NCBI GenBank assembly: GCA_016704895.1
Contig: JADIZG010000007.1
Coordinates: 1-64,000, forward strand
Direction: 5' to 3'
DNA: 64,000 nucleotides
Source: Betaproteobacteria bacterium
GTDB lineage: Bacteria > Pseudomonadota > Gammaproteobacteria > Burkholderiales > Casimicrobiaceae
A model generated the notes under the pieces. That model did no database searches, was not told where the DNA came from, and saw only the letters and a list, made by a program, of their open reading frames with translations. Positions 1 to 9,375 of the stretch are shown here, one piece after another; the first letter of the stretch is position 1; every line of letters begins with the position of its first letter. The position numbers and the translations under genes were made by a program.

Positions 1-449
1 GGTCCGCGCAGGATCTCGATGCGCTCGATCTGGTCGAGCGGGATCGCCTCGAACGACGCGGCGCCCACCGTCGACGACCCGATCCGCAGCCCGTCGAGCA
101 GCACCACGGTCTGCCCGCGATTCGCGCCGCGGATGAACACGCCGGTCGTGGCGCCCGGTCCGCCGTTCTGGACGATCTCGATGCCCGGCTGCCGCGCCAG
201 CAGCGCGGCGAGGCTGTCGGCGCCGCTGCGCGCGATCTCCTCCCGGTCGACCACCGTGACGTCGGCGACGAGGTCGGCGATCGGCTGCGGGCCTCGCGCC
301 GCTGTGACCACGACGGGGTCGAGCGTCGCGGACTTGATCGCGGCGGGCTGCGCGAACGCGCCGGTACCGAGGCCCGCCGACAGCACGGCAAGCGCGAACG
401 CCGGGATCGCGAGACGTCGCTCGCGGCGTGATGGAACGAATCGGATCAT
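1..449 (-). CDS. btuB: BtuB-like TonB-dependent outer-membrane receptor, N-terminal part (runs off window)
   Basis: Only the first ~149 residues are inside the window. The ATG is at 449-447. A signal peptide of about 33 residues (cleavage after ...TGAFA) is followed by a TonB box, DPVVVTA, at residues 44-50. Then comes a TonB plug domain with the signatures VFIRGANRGQTVVLLDG and IPLDQIERIEILRG, which are typical of the BtuB branch of TonB-dependent receptors. The plug sits in the outer-membrane barrel and opens with TonB energy to import the ligand. The upstream leader carries a cobalamin riboswitch on the same strand, so vitamin B12 or another corrinoid is the likely substrate. The barrel part is not visible, so ligand specificity rests on the plug and the riboswitch. 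Confidence 0.85.
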   Translation of the reverse strand, partial: MIRFVPSRRERRLAIPAFALAVLSAGLGTGAFAQPAAIKSATLDPVVVTAARGPQPIADLVADVTVVDREEIARSGADSLAALLARQPGIEIVQNGGPGATTGVFIRGANRGQTVVLLDGLRIGSSTVGAASFEAIPLDQIERIEILRG

Positions 450-631
450 GACTGACCTTCCGCATGGGGCCGGGCGTCCCCGCTCGGCCGTGGTGACGGA
501 CCTGCGGTGCGGAAGGACTGGACGCGGAGGAAGTCGTGCGCGGGAGGCGACACGGCGGCGACCGCGTCGACGCCATCCCGCGCCGCGCTCGAGGCCGCGC
601 GCCCGGCGTCCCGAAGGAGCTGAGCGCGCGG

Positions 632-820
632 TCGCAGGCCGGTCTCCGGGCTCGCCATGCGGGCCGTCCGCCTTCCCGCCGCGAACTGCGGCAGTGGCGA
701 GTGGACGGCCCTCGAGGGCTTACCGTTGCGGGGGCAGCCGCGGGATCCGCCCCGGCGCAAAACGCGCCGGGAGCGTCACCGCGTTCCCGTTTCACCCGCC
801 GCGAAGCTCTCGCGGCGGAC
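632..820 (-). promoter_or_regulatory. Cobalamin (B12) riboswitch in the leader of the BtuB-like receptor
   Basis: Read on the minus strand, the leader holds the conserved blocks of the cobalamin aptamer in order. GGGTGAAACGGGAA lies near 799-785, the core GCTGCCCCCGCAACGGTAA (the B12 box) near 739-721, CCACTG near 704-699, and the closing block CCCGGAGACCGGCCTGC near 651-635. Bound adenosylcobalamin would be expected to shut off the receptor downstream. The aptamer ends about 185 bases before the start codon, leaving room for an expression platform. The family identification is firm. The exact ends are approximate. Confidence 0.93.
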
Positions 821-866
821 ACCTGCAGGGTGGATCTTACGCCAGCGGATCCGGAGCTGCCCCTGC

Positions 867-872
867 TATACT
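867..872 (+). promoter_or_regulatory. Possible -10 box (TATACT) upstream of miaB
   Basis: TATACT stands out in otherwise GC-rich DNA about 60 bases before the miaB start. No convincing -35 hexamer is seen at the right distance, so only the -10 is proposed. Confidence 0.35.
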
Positions 873-933
873 CGCCGCCCCTTCGGATCCCACGGTGCCC
901 CCCGGCTATCCCCGGTCCCGGCGCCGAAGCGAC

Positions 934-2263
934 GTGACGCGCAAGCTCTACATCCGCACGTTCGGATGCCAGATGAACGAGTACGACTCGGACCGCATGG
1001 CCGACGTGCTCGCCGAGTCGGACGGCCTCGAGCCGACCGACCGTCCCGAGGACGCGGACGTCATCCTGTTCAACACCTGCTCGGTGCGCGAGAAGGCGCA
1101 GGAGCGCGTGTTCCACGACCTGGGACGCGTGCGCGCGATCAAGGCCGCGCGCCCCGACGTGATCATCGGGGTCGGCGGCTGCGTCGCCTCGCAGGAGGGC
1201 GGCGCGATCGTGAAGCGCGCACCGTACGTCGACGTCGTGTTCGGCCCGCAGACGCTGCACCGGCTGCCCGACCTGATCCGCGCGCGCCGCGAGACCGGAC
1301 AGGCGCAGGTCGACACGAGCTTCCCCGAGATCGAGAAGTTCGACCACCTGCCGCCGCCGCGCGTCGAGGGCGCGAGCGCGTTCGTCTCGATCATGGAAGG
1401 CTGCAGCAAGTACTGCACGTTCTGCGTCGTCCCGTACACGCGCGGCGAGGAGGTCTCGCGCCCGCTCGACGACGTGCTGACCGAGGTCGCCGACCTCGCG
1501 CTGCAGGGCGTCAAGGAGCTGACGCTGCTCGGCCAGAACGTCAACGCCTACCGCGGCGCGATCGACGGCACCGACGCGATCGCCGACTTCGCGACGCTGA
1601 TCGAGCACGTCGCCGAGGTCCCCGGCATCGAGCGCATCCGCTACACGACGTCGCACCCGAAGGAGATGACGCCGCGGCTCGTCGACGTCTACCGCAGCGT
1701 GGACAAGCTCGTGTCGCAGCTGCACCTGCCGGTGCAGTCGGGGTCCGACCGCATCCTCGCCGCGATGAAGCGCGGCTACACGGCGCTCGAGTACAAGTCG
1801 ATCATCCGCAAGCTCCGCGCGGCGCGGCCCGACCTGTCGCTGTCGTCGGACTTCATCGTCGGCTTCCCCGGCGAGACCGACGAGGACTTCGAGGCGCACG
1901 ATGAGGCTCGTCGACGACGTGCGCTTCGACGGCGCGTTCAGCTTCCTCTATTCGCCGCGCCCCGGCACGCCCGCCGCCGAACTGCCCGACCAGGTGCCGC
2001 GCGACGTCGCGCAGGCGCGCCTCGAACGGCTGCAGGCGGCGATCGACGCGCAGTACCTCGACGCGTCCGCCGCGATGACCGGGTCGCGCCAGCGCGTGCT
2101 GGTCACCGGCCGGTCGACCCGGGACGCGCAGGAGCTTTCCGCGCGCACCGACAACAACCGCGTCGTCAACTTCGCCGGCGACACCGCGCTCGTCGGCAGC
2201 TACGTCGACGTCGTCGTCACGGCCGCGCTGCCTCACTCGCTGCGCGGCGAGCTCGCCGCCTGA
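934..2263 (+). CDS. miaB: tRNA-2-methylthio-N6-dimethylallyladenosine synthase MiaB, frameshifted
   Basis: MiaB is a radical-SAM enzyme that methylthiolates i6A37 of tRNAs. The GTG start at 934 gives VTRKLYIRTFGCQMNEYDSD. The three cysteines of the auxiliary 4Fe-4S cluster are at residues 12, 49 and 83, and the radical-SAM CxxxCxxC (CSKYCTFC) is at about 157-164. The N-terminal UPF0004 domain, the SAM domain and a C-terminal TRAM domain (ending ...LPHSLRGELAA) are all recognisable. The frame breaks at about 1897, inside ...GETDEDFEA. Dropping one C restores TMRLVDDVRFDGAFSFLYS and the rest of the family sequence. With that repair the protein is about 442 residues, the normal size. The break is probably a one-base consensus error. 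Otherwise the enzyme would lose its TRAM domain. Confidence 0.93.
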
Positions 2264-2569
2264 CGAAGCTCCACGTACCCGTTCACGAGGCGTCCATGGT
2301 CCTCGCCGTTCCCGCTCCCCGATCCTGCCTCCTCGCCGCGCTCTCGATCGCGCTCAGGGCTGCGCGACGGCGCCGAGAGCCGATCCGGCCGCATCGTCCG
2401 CCGATGGCGCGCCGCGCCACGGCGAACGCCGCGCGCTCCGGCGGAAGCCGGCCGCGGCGCCGCCGGCCGCCGCGGGCGGCGGCGCAGGGCGCGGGCGGCG
2501 CGGCGCCGCGGGTCCCGCGAGCCGCGGCGCAGCGGCCGGTCCGCCAGCACGCCTCCGTTCGCCGACGTC
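2264..2569 (+). other. GC-rich leader with a signal-peptide-like ORF start, probably the broken N-terminus of the metalloprotease
   Basis: An ATG at 2296 opens MVLAVPAPRSCLLAALSIAL, which looks like a secretion signal. Its frame then runs into arginine-rich nonsense. The next gene's frame becomes protein-like only from about 2552 (TPPFADVVKDAKESKGL). The natural reading is a signal peptide plus a low-complexity Ala/Pro/Gly linker that has been scrambled by one or more indels. No other gene is seen here. Confidence 0.45.
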
Positions 2570-5071
2570 GTGAAGGACGCGAAGGAGTCGAAGGGCCTGT
2601 TCGCCGTCTGGCAGAAGGACGACAAGGCGTGGATCGAGATCGCGCCCGAGCAGTTCGACAAGCCGATGTTCTTCTCGGTCAACCTCGCGAGCGGCATCGG
2701 CGAGAGCTTCCTGTTCGGCGGCCTGATGGGCCGCTCGTACATCGCGGAGTTCCGCAAGATCGGAAACGCCGTTCAGCTGATCGCACGCAACGAGCGCTTT
2801 TTCGCGCAGCCGTCGACGCCCGAGGCCACCGCCGTCGCGGAAGGGTTCTCCGACAGCCTGCTCGCGTCCGCGCCGGTGGCCTCGCAACCGCATCCTGAGC
2901 GCAAGACCGTGCTGGTCGAGCTCAACGCGCTGCTGTTCGCCGACATCCCGGGCGCGTATGCGCTGCTGGACCGCGCGTACCGCCAGCCCTACGCCTTCGA
3001 CGCGCGCAACACGTCGATCGCGCGCACGCGTTCGTCCGCCGACGCGATCGGCGTCCTCGTCAACGCGCACTACGGGGTGTCGCGGATCGTGCAGCCGCCG
3101 CCGACCGCGGCGCCCGGCGCGCCGGTGCCGAGCACGCCGACGACGCTGCCCGATCCGCGCAGCCTGTTCCTGGGCTTCCAGTACAACCTGGCGAAGCTGC
3201 CCGACGAGCCGATGCGCCCGCGCGTCGCGGACGCGCGCGTCGGCTACTTCACCGTGTCGCGGTTCGACTACTCGGACACCCGCACGCTCACGCCCAGGGT
3301 CAACCTCGTCAAGCGCTGGCGCCTGGAAAAGAAGGATCCCGCCGCGGAGCTCTCGGAGCCGAAGCAGCCGATCGTGTTCTGGATCGACCGCAACGTTCCG
3401 CTGCGCTACCGCGACACGATCGTCGCCGGCGTCCTCGAGTGGAACAAGGCGTTCGAGCGCATCGGCTTCAAGGACGCGGTGCAGGCGCGGATCCAGCCCG
3501 ACGACGCGGATTTCGACACGCTCGACGCGCGCCACGCGTCGATCCGCTGGATGACGACCGCGCGCCCGGCGTTCGGCGGCATCGGCCCGTCGCAGGCCGA
3601 CCCGCGCACCGGCGAGATTCTCGATGCCGACATCGGCATCGACCCGACGCGGCTGCGTTTCGCGCGCTACCGGCTCGCCGACTCGTCGATGCCGTCGCCG
3701 GCGCCCGCCTCGTCGCCGCTCGGCTTCCCGCAAGGAGACGCCCACGACTGCCGAATCGAGGACTTCGTCGCCGAGGACCGCGGCTTCGCGAGCGACCTGC
3801 TCGCGGCGCGCGGCGTGATCGCCCCCGACAGCCCGGAGGCCGAGGAATTCCTGCTCTCGGACCTCAGGGAAGTGACGATGCACGAGGTCGGCCACGCGCT
3901 CGGCCTGACGCACAACTTCCGCGCGTCGACCGTCTACACGCAGGCGCAGCTCAACGACGCCGAGTTCACGAAGAAGAACGGCGTGTCCGGATCGGTGATG
4001 GAGTACACGCCGATCAACCTCGCGCTGCGCGGCGAGCCGCAGGGCACGCTGTCGATGACGACGCTCGGGCCCTACGACTACTGGGCGATCGAGTACGCGT
4101 ACCGGCCGATCGCGCCCGAGCGCGAGGCCGACGAGCTCGCGAAGATCGCCGCCCGCAGCAACGAGCCGCTCCTCGCGTACGCGTACGACGACGAGTCGAA
4201 CCTCGCGATCGACCCGGAGGCGACGCCGGGCGACCTCGGCAGCGACCCGCTCGCCTATGCGGCGCGCAGGATCGAGCTCGCGAAGGAGCTGTGGGAGCGC
4301 TGGGAGGCGCGACCGCTGGAGCCGGGCGAGACCTACGCGACGCTCCGCCGCAACATCTCGCGCGGCATCACGCAGATGCGCGAGAGCGGGCTCCTCGCCT
4401 CGCGCTACATCGGCGGCACCAGCGTGCTGCGCGATGCGGCCGGGTCCGGCCGCACGCCGCTCAATCCGGTGGCGATGGCGAAGCAGCGCGACGCGCTCAA
4501 GCTGATCGAGACCGGCGTGTTCGCGGCCGACAGCTTCCGGTTCAAGCCCGAGTTTCTCCGGAGCCTGTCCGTCGACTTCCTGGACCGGGGCGACAGCTTC
4601 GGCACGGGGCTCGCGCCGACGACGTTCGACTTCTCGCTGCCGGTGCAGGTGCTCGCCGCGCAGAAGGCGGTCCTCGACCGCGTGATGAGCGAGACGATCG
4701 CGCAGCGCGTGCTCGACGCCGAAGGCAAGGTCGACCGCCCCGGCGACGCGGTGCAGCTCGCCGAGATCTACGCGTCGCTGCACCGCGCGATCTGGAGCGA
4801 GCTCAGGACCGGTCGCGACATCCCGCTCATCCGTCGCAACCTGCAGCGGGAGCACGCGACGAGGCTCGCGACCGCGCTGCTGAGGCCGTCGGGGTCGATG
4901 CCCGCGGATGCGCGCGCGCTGATGCGTGCCGACGCGAAGGCGCTGCGGGCCGAGATCGCCGCAGCGGCGGGAAAGCCGGGATTGTCGCCGGCGGCCGCCG
5001 CGCACCTCGCCGAGGCACTGTCGACGCTCGACGAGGCGCTCAAGGCGCCGCTCGTGCGCTCGGCGGCCTGA
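2570..5071 (+). CDS. Secreted zinc-dependent metalloprotease (DUF5117/DUF4953-type)
   Basis: The protein has 833 residues from a GTG. It carries the extended zinc-binding motif HEVGHALGLTHNF at about residues 438-450, a metzincin-like HExxHxxGxxH, followed by SVMEY. Family members have a signal peptide, a DUF5117 region, the catalytic DUF4953 core and a long C-terminal helical part. Lines such as GLFAVWQKDDKAWIEI and GGLMG match the usual N-terminus. The start at 2570 is probably not the real one. The reading frame is open upstream, and a signal-peptide-like stretch lies in another frame from 2296. The substrate is unknown. The gene sits between miaB and phoH, where many betaproteobacteria have no gene, and ends 15 bases before phoH. 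Confidence 0.82.
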   Translation: MKDAKESKGLFAVWQKDDKAWIEIAPEQFDKPMFFSVNLASGIGESFLFGGLMGRSYIAEFRKIGNAVQLIARNERFFAQPSTPEATAVAEGFSDSLLASAPVASQPHPERKTVLVELNALLFADIPGAYALLDRAYRQPYAFDARNTSIARTRSSADAIGVLVNAHYGVSRIVQPPPTAAPGAPVPSTPTTLPDPRSLFLGFQYNLAKLPDEPMRPRVADARVGYFTVSRFDYSDTRTLTPRVNLVKRWRLEKKDPAAELSEPKQPIVFWIDRNVPLRYRDTIVAGVLEWNKAFERIGFKDAVQARIQPDDADFDTLDARHASIRWMTTARPAFGGIGPSQADPRTGEILDADIGIDPTRLRFARYRLADSSMPSPAPASSPLGFPQGDAHDCRIEDFVAEDRGFASDLLAARGVIAPDSPEAEEFLLSDLREVTMHEVGHALGLTHNFRASTVYTQAQLNDAEFTKKNGVSGSVMEYTPINLALRGEPQGTLSMTTLGPYDYWAIEYAYRPIAPEREADELAKIAARSNEPLLAYAYDDESNLAIDPEATPGDLGSDPLAYAARRIELAKELWERWEARPLEPGETYATLRRNISRGITQMRESGLLASRYIGGTSVLRDAAGSGRTPLNPVAMAKQRDALKLIETGVFAADSFRFKPEFLRSLSVDFLDRGDSFGTGLAPTTFDFSLPVQVLAAQKAVLDRVMSETIAQRVLDAEGKVDRPGDAVQLAEIYASLHRAIWSELRTGRDIPLIRRNLQREHATRLATALLRPSGSMPADARALMRADAKALRAEIAAAAGKPGLSPAAAAHLAEALSTLDEALKAPLVRSAA

Positions 5072-5086
5072 CGCCCCGGGGGAGCC

Positions 5087-6055
5087 ATGGCGCAGAAGCG
5101 CTCGACGACCACGCTCACGCTCGCGCCGCTCGACAACCGCGCGCTGTCGAACCTGTGCGGTCCGCTCGACGCGAACCTGCGGCAGATCGAGGCCGCCTGC
5201 GACGTCACGATCACGCACCGGGGCGGCGCGTTCACGATCGCGGGCGAGCCCGAGCCCGCAGCGCGAGCGCGCGCCGCGATCGAGCGCTTCTACACGGCGG
5301 CCGAGAAGCCGCTGTCGGTCGACGACATCCAGCTCGGCCTGGTCGAGATCGCGACGCGGGGCACTCGCGCGACGCCGGCCTCCGCCGGTGACGACGACGC
5401 GCCGGCGCTGCGCACGCGCCGGGCCGACCTGCACGGCCGCACGCCCAACCAGTCCGCGTACCTCGCGGCGATCGGCTCGCACGACATCACGTTCGGCATC
5501 GGCCCGGCCGGGACCGGCAAGACCTACCTCGCGGTCGCCTGCGCGGTCGACGCGATCGAGCGCGACGCGGTCAAGCGCCTGGTGCTCGTGCGGCCCGCGG
5601 TCGAGGCCGGCGAGCGGCTGGGCTTCCTGCCCGGCGACCTCGCGCAGAAGGTCGACCCGTACCTGCGCCCGCTCTACGACGCGCTCTACGACCTGATGGG
5701 CTTCGACAAGGTGTCGAAGCTGTTCGAGCGGCAGACGATCGAGGTCGCGCCGCTCGCGTACATGCGCGGACGCACGCTCAACCACAGCTTCATCATCCTC
5801 GACGAGGCGCAGAACACGACGCCCGAGCAGATGAAGATGTTCCTGACGCGCATCGGCTTCGGCACGCGCGCGGTCATCACCGGCGACGTCACGCAGATCG
5901 ACCTCGCGCGAGGCAGCAAGAGCGGCCTGATCGAGGCCGACCGCGTGCTGAAGGGCGTCCGCGGCATCGCGTTCTCCCGCTTCACGAGCGCCGACGTCGT
6001 CCGTCACCCGCTCGTGCAGAAGATCATCGATGCCTACGAGCGCGACTCGTCATAA
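5087..6055 (+). CDS. phoH: PhoH-like ATPase
   Basis: The protein has 322 residues from an ATG with a GGGGGA ribosome site just upstream. It is a cytoplasmic P-loop ATPase of the PhoH family, linked to RNA metabolism. The Walker A motif GPAGTGKT is at about residue 140 and the Walker B IILDEAQNT at about 235. An N-terminal KH-like region precedes the ATPase domain. The gene is followed by ybeY, corC and lnt, the standard betaproteobacterial order, which supports the call. Nothing is broken in it. Confidence 0.94.
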   Translation: MAQKRSTTTLTLAPLDNRALSNLCGPLDANLRQIEAACDVTITHRGGAFTIAGEPEPAARARAAIERFYTAAEKPLSVDDIQLGLVEIATRGTRATPASAGDDDAPALRTRRADLHGRTPNQSAYLAAIGSHDITFGIGPAGTGKTYLAVACAVDAIERDAVKRLVLVRPAVEAGERLGFLPGDLAQKVDPYLRPLYDALYDLMGFDKVSKLFERQTIEVAPLAYMRGRTLNHSFIILDEAQNTTPEQMKMFLTRIGFGTRAVITGDVTQIDLARGSKSGLIEADRVLKGVRGIAFSRFTSADVVRHPLVQKIIDAYERDSS

Positions 6056-6058
6056 CGC

Positions 6059-6215
6059 GAGCTCCGGGGGGAAATCTCCTGCGCGCGCCGGGCCGCCAGG
6101 CGCGCCCGGGCTGGCCGCGGCCCGGGCCGCCCCAAGCGCGCGCCCCCTGCGGGGAGGCTCGCCTGCAGCTCCGGGGACATCTCTCGCGCGCGCCGCCCAG
6201 CGCGGGGCGCGGTCG
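6059..6215 (+). repeat. Imperfect direct repeat between phoH and ybeY
   Basis: A block starting AGCTCCGGGG with a following ATCTC and a GCGCGCGCCG run occurs at about 6060-6110 and again at about 6167-6213, roughly 107 bases apart. The copies differ by small indels. The repeat lies where the ybeY start codon should be, so it may be a local duplication that damaged the ybeY N-terminus, or an assembly artefact in very GC-rich DNA. Confidence 0.5.
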
Positions 6216-6301
6216 CGCGCACCGGCCTCCCCGCCGCAGCCTCGCTCCGGCGCTGGGCGGCCGCCGCGCTCGAGCGCGACGTCGCCGCGACGCTGCGCTT
6301 C

Positions 6302-6646
6302 GTGGGGCTCGCCGAGGGGCGGACGCTCAACGCGATCTACCGCGGCAAGGACCACGCGACCAACGTGCTGACGTTCGTGTACGATGACGCCGTCCCGCTC
6401 GCAGGGGACATCGTGCTGTGCGTGCCGGTCCTCCGGCGCGAAGCACGGGCGGGCGGGGTGACCCTGCGCGCTCACTGCGCGCACCTCGTCGTGCACGGGA
6501 TGCTGCATCTACAAGGCCACGACCACGCGACGCCGCGCGAAGCGGCCCGCATGGAGGCGCGCGAGACCGCGCTCCTGGAGACGCTGGGCATCGCCGACCC
6601 GTATGCGCCGCGCGTTGCCGCGCGCCGCCGGGCCGGGAGCCGCTGA
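6302..6646 (+). CDS. ybeY: Endoribonuclease YbeY, N-terminus unresolved
   Basis: YbeY is the zinc endoribonuclease of 16S rRNA maturation and ribosome quality control. The visible part has TLNAIYRGKDHATNVLTF and the three-histidine zinc motif HGMLHLQGHDH. Family proteins are about 150-180 residues long, while this ORF gives 114 from a GTG at 6302 that falls inside the domain. The frame is open upstream to the phoH stop, and SLRRWAAAALERDVAATLRF (6242-6301) is clearly YbeY-like. However, no ATG, GTG or TTG exists in that frame between 6056 and 6302. An indel near 6240 or the direct repeat upstream probably hides the true start. corC begins four bases after the stop. Confidence 0.85.
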   Translation: MGLAEGRTLNAIYRGKDHATNVLTFVYDDAVPLAGDIVLCVPVLRREARAGGVTLRAHCAHLVVHGMLHLQGHDHATPREAARMEARETALLETLGIADPYAPRVAARRRAGSR

Positions 6647-6650
6647 CCCC

Positions 6651-7526
6651 ATGTCCGTCCCCGTTCCCGACCCCGACGACCGCGACGAGCCGCGCCCCTC
6701 GCTCCTCGAGCGCCTGACCGCATTCCTGACGCGCGAGCCCGAGGACCGCGGCGAGCTGCTCGACCTGTTGCGCGGTGCGTTCGAGCGCCGGCTCCTCGAC
6801 GCCGACGCGCTGTCGATGATCGAGGGCGTGCTGCAGGTCTCCGAGATGTCGGTGCGCGACGTGATGATCCCGCGCTCGCAGATGGACTGCGTGTCGATCG
6901 ACGACGAGCCCGACGCGTTCATCCCGCTCGTGATCGAGACCAAGCACTCCCGCTTCCCGGTGATCGGCGAGAGCAAGGACGACGTCGTCGGCATCCTGCT
7001 CGCGAAGGAGCTGCTCAACTACTACCGCAATCCGGAGGGCTTCACGCTGCGCGACACGCTGCGTCCCGCGGTGTTCATTCCCGAGTCGAAGCGGCTGAAC
7101 GTGCTGCTGCGCGAGTTCCGCTCCAACCGCAACCACATCGCGATCGTCGTCGACGAATACGGCGGCGTGTCGGGGCTCGTGACGATCGAGGACGTGCTCG
7201 AGCAGATCGTCGGCGACATCGAGGACGAGTACGACTTCGACGAGACCGAGGACAACATCATCGCCGAGGGGGGCGGCCGCTTCCGCGTGAAGGCGCAGAC
7301 CGAGATCGGCGACTTCAACGGCCGCTTCGGCAGCCACCTCTCCGACGACGCGGTCGACACGGTCGGCGGGCTCGTCGTCCACGCGTTCGGGCGCCTGCCC
7401 AAGCGCGGCGAGACGGTGTCGATCGGCGAGTTCCGCTTCCGCATCGTGCGCGCCGACAGCCGGCGCATCCACACGCTGCAGGTCGAGAAGCTGGCGAGCG
7501 CGGCGCCTGCGTCACCGGCGGACTGA
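6651..7526 (+). CDS. corC: CorC/HlyC-type CBS-pair transporter-associated protein
   Basis: The protein has 291 residues, with the ATG four bases after ybeY. It is soluble. Two CBS domains run from VRDVMIPRSQM at about residue 65 through HIAIVVDEYGGVSGLVTIEDVLEQIVGDIEDE. A C-terminal CorC_HlyC (FAD-binding-like) domain follows at about 215-290. This family is associated with magnesium/cobalt homeostasis and lies upstream of lnt in most proteobacteria. Length and motifs are normal. Confidence 0.93.
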   Translation: MSVPVPDPDDRDEPRPSLLERLTAFLTREPEDRGELLDLLRGAFERRLLDADALSMIEGVLQVSEMSVRDVMIPRSQMDCVSIDDEPDAFIPLVIETKHSRFPVIGESKDDVVGILLAKELLNYYRNPEGFTLRDTLRPAVFIPESKRLNVLLREFRSNRNHIAIVVDEYGGVSGLVTIEDVLEQIVGDIEDEYDFDETEDNIIAEGGGRFRVKAQTEIGDFNGRFGSHLSDDAVDTVGGLVVHAFGRLPKRGETVSIGEFRFRIVRADSRRIHTLQVEKLASAAPASPAD

Positions 7527-7672
7527 AGGCAGGGTCGGCAACCGGCCGGGACCACCCCAGCGGCAAACGCTTCGGTGAACGCGGTCCGTCCCCGGTCAGG
7601 ACGTTCGCTGCCAGTAGAATCGATGCTTGACGCGGCAGTCTGCCGTGCAGGCTCCCGTCCGTCCCGCTGGCC

Positions 7673-9242
7673 GTGATCCACCTCCACACCCTCCTCGCCG
7701 CCCTCGCCGGCGCCCTGACCGTCTTCGGCTTCGCGCCGTTCGGCCTGGCGCTGCTCCCCATCGCATCGCTCGCCGCGCTGTTCCTGCTCTGGCGCGACGC
7801 TTCGACGCCGAAGCGCGCCGCGTCGATCGGGTTCGCGTTCGGCCTGGGGCTCTTCGGCGCGGGCGTGTCGTGGATCAGCATCGCGCTCGTGACCTTCGGA
7901 GGCATGCCTGCGCCGGTTGCCGCGATCGGCATGGCGGGTTTCTGCGCCTACCTCGCGCTGTGGCCGGCGCTCGCCGGCTGGGCCGTCGCGCGCGTCGCGC
8001 CGGCCGGTTCGGCGGCACGCCTGGTCGCCGCAGCGGGCGCATGGACGCTCGCCGAGTGGCTGCGCGGCTTCGTGCTGACCGGCTTCCCGTGGCTCGCGGT
8101 CGGCCACGCGCAGCTGCCGGGCAGCACGCTCGCCGGATTCGCGCCGGTCGGCGGCGTGTTCCTCGTCTCGCTCGCGGTCGCGATCGTCGCGGCACTCCTC
8201 GCGTACGCGATCGACGCGCTCGCGCAGTCCTCGCCAAGGCGCGTCGCGCTCGCCATTGCCGGTGCCGCCGCGCTGTTCGTCGCGGGAGCGGCGCTCGACA
8301 CGCATCGAATGGACGACGGCGCGCCCCTCGCCGATCGCCGTGACGCTGGTCCAGGGCAACATCCCGCAGGAGCAGAAGTTCGACCCCGAGCTTCGCGGCC
8401 GCGCGTTCCGCATCTACACGGAGCTCGTCGCCGCGAGCCGCGGCAAGCTCGTCGTGCTGCCGGAGAGTGCGTTCCCGGTCTTCGCGGAGGAAGTGCCGCA
8501 GGAGACGGTCGCCACGCTGGCGCGGATCATGCGCGAACGCGGCGGCGACGTGCTCGTCGGCGTGTTCATCGCGCGCCCGCCCGAGGCCGGCGAGACGCAG
8601 GCGCGCCTCCACAACAGCGTCGTGTCGCTCGGCGCGTCGGACACGCAGCTCTACCGCAAGCGCCACCTCGTGCCGTTCGGCGAGACGATCCCCGCGAAGC
8701 CGCTCGTCGGCTGGCTGATCAATCGCATTCTGGCGATCCCGCTCTCCGACCAGACGGCCGGGCCCGACGACCAGCCGCCGCTCTCGGTCGCCGGCGAGAA
8801 GGTCGCCGTCAACATCTGCTACGAGGACGCGTTCGGCGCCGAGCTCGCGCGCTGGTCGCGCGGCGCGACGCTGCTCGTCAACGTGACCAACGACGCGTGG
8901 TACGGCCGCTCGATCGGGCCCTGGCAGCACGACCAGATCGCGGCGATGCGCGCGAAGGAGACCGGGCGGCCGATGCTGCGCGCGACCAACACCGGCATCA
9001 CGAGCGTCATCGAGGCCGACGGCAGCGAGCGGGTGCACCTGCCGTGGTTCCGGCGCGGGCTGCTCGAGACGCACGTGACCGGGCGCACCGGCGACACGCC
9101 GTTCATGCGGTGGGGCAACCTGCCGGTCGCGGCCGGCGCTGGCGCCTCGCGTCGTCGGCGTGCGTTCGCGCTCGGCCGGCGAAGCCGGACAAAGCCGCCA
9201 CGGTCGCGGGTCGACTCCAGCCCGACGCACCCCACACGCTGA
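7673..9242 (+). CDS. lnt: Apolipoprotein N-acyltransferase Lnt, frameshifted
   Basis: Lnt adds the third acyl chain to lipoproteins in the inner membrane. The GTG start opens about six transmembrane segments (IHLHTLLAALAGALTVFGFAP...). The periplasmic carbon-nitrogen hydrolase domain keeps the catalytic triad: Glu in VVLPESAFP, Lys in LYRKRHLVPFGE and Cys in VNICYED. The two halves are in different frames. Removing one base at about 8310 joins ...AALDTHR to WTTARPSPIAVTLVQGNIPQ. The last ~35 residues after RWGNLPV look unusual and run into REP-like palindromic DNA. Lnt is normally essential or important, so the break is more likely a sequencing indel than decay. Confidence 0.92.
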
Positions 9243-9300
9243 AGCCAACGCCCACCGTGGCAACGCGCCGCTAGCCGTTGGGGTCGGCCTTCAGGCCGAC
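9235..9300 (+). repeat. REP-like palindrome pair at the 3' end of lnt
   Basis: GTCGGCCTTCAGGCCGAC at 9283-9300 forms an 8-bp stem with a 2-base centre. A degenerate partner in opposite orientation (GCTGAAGCC ... CGCCCAC) lies at about 9237-9254. The same unit recurs at 29.6 kb and eight times at 62.3-62.6 kb. The pair overlaps the apparent lnt C-terminus. Confidence 0.7.
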
Positions 9301-9375
9301 CGGACTGCCAGCACCGCGCGACGCGCCAACCGGTTCCCGCCAGATGCCGCCGGCACGCGCCCGCCAGACCTCCCG

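Noticed and set aside
2354..6007. A 1217-codon minus-strand ORF opposite the metalloprotease and phoH
   Set aside because: It is Arg/Ala/Asp-rich without any domain pattern, and is the antisense shadow of two clear genes.
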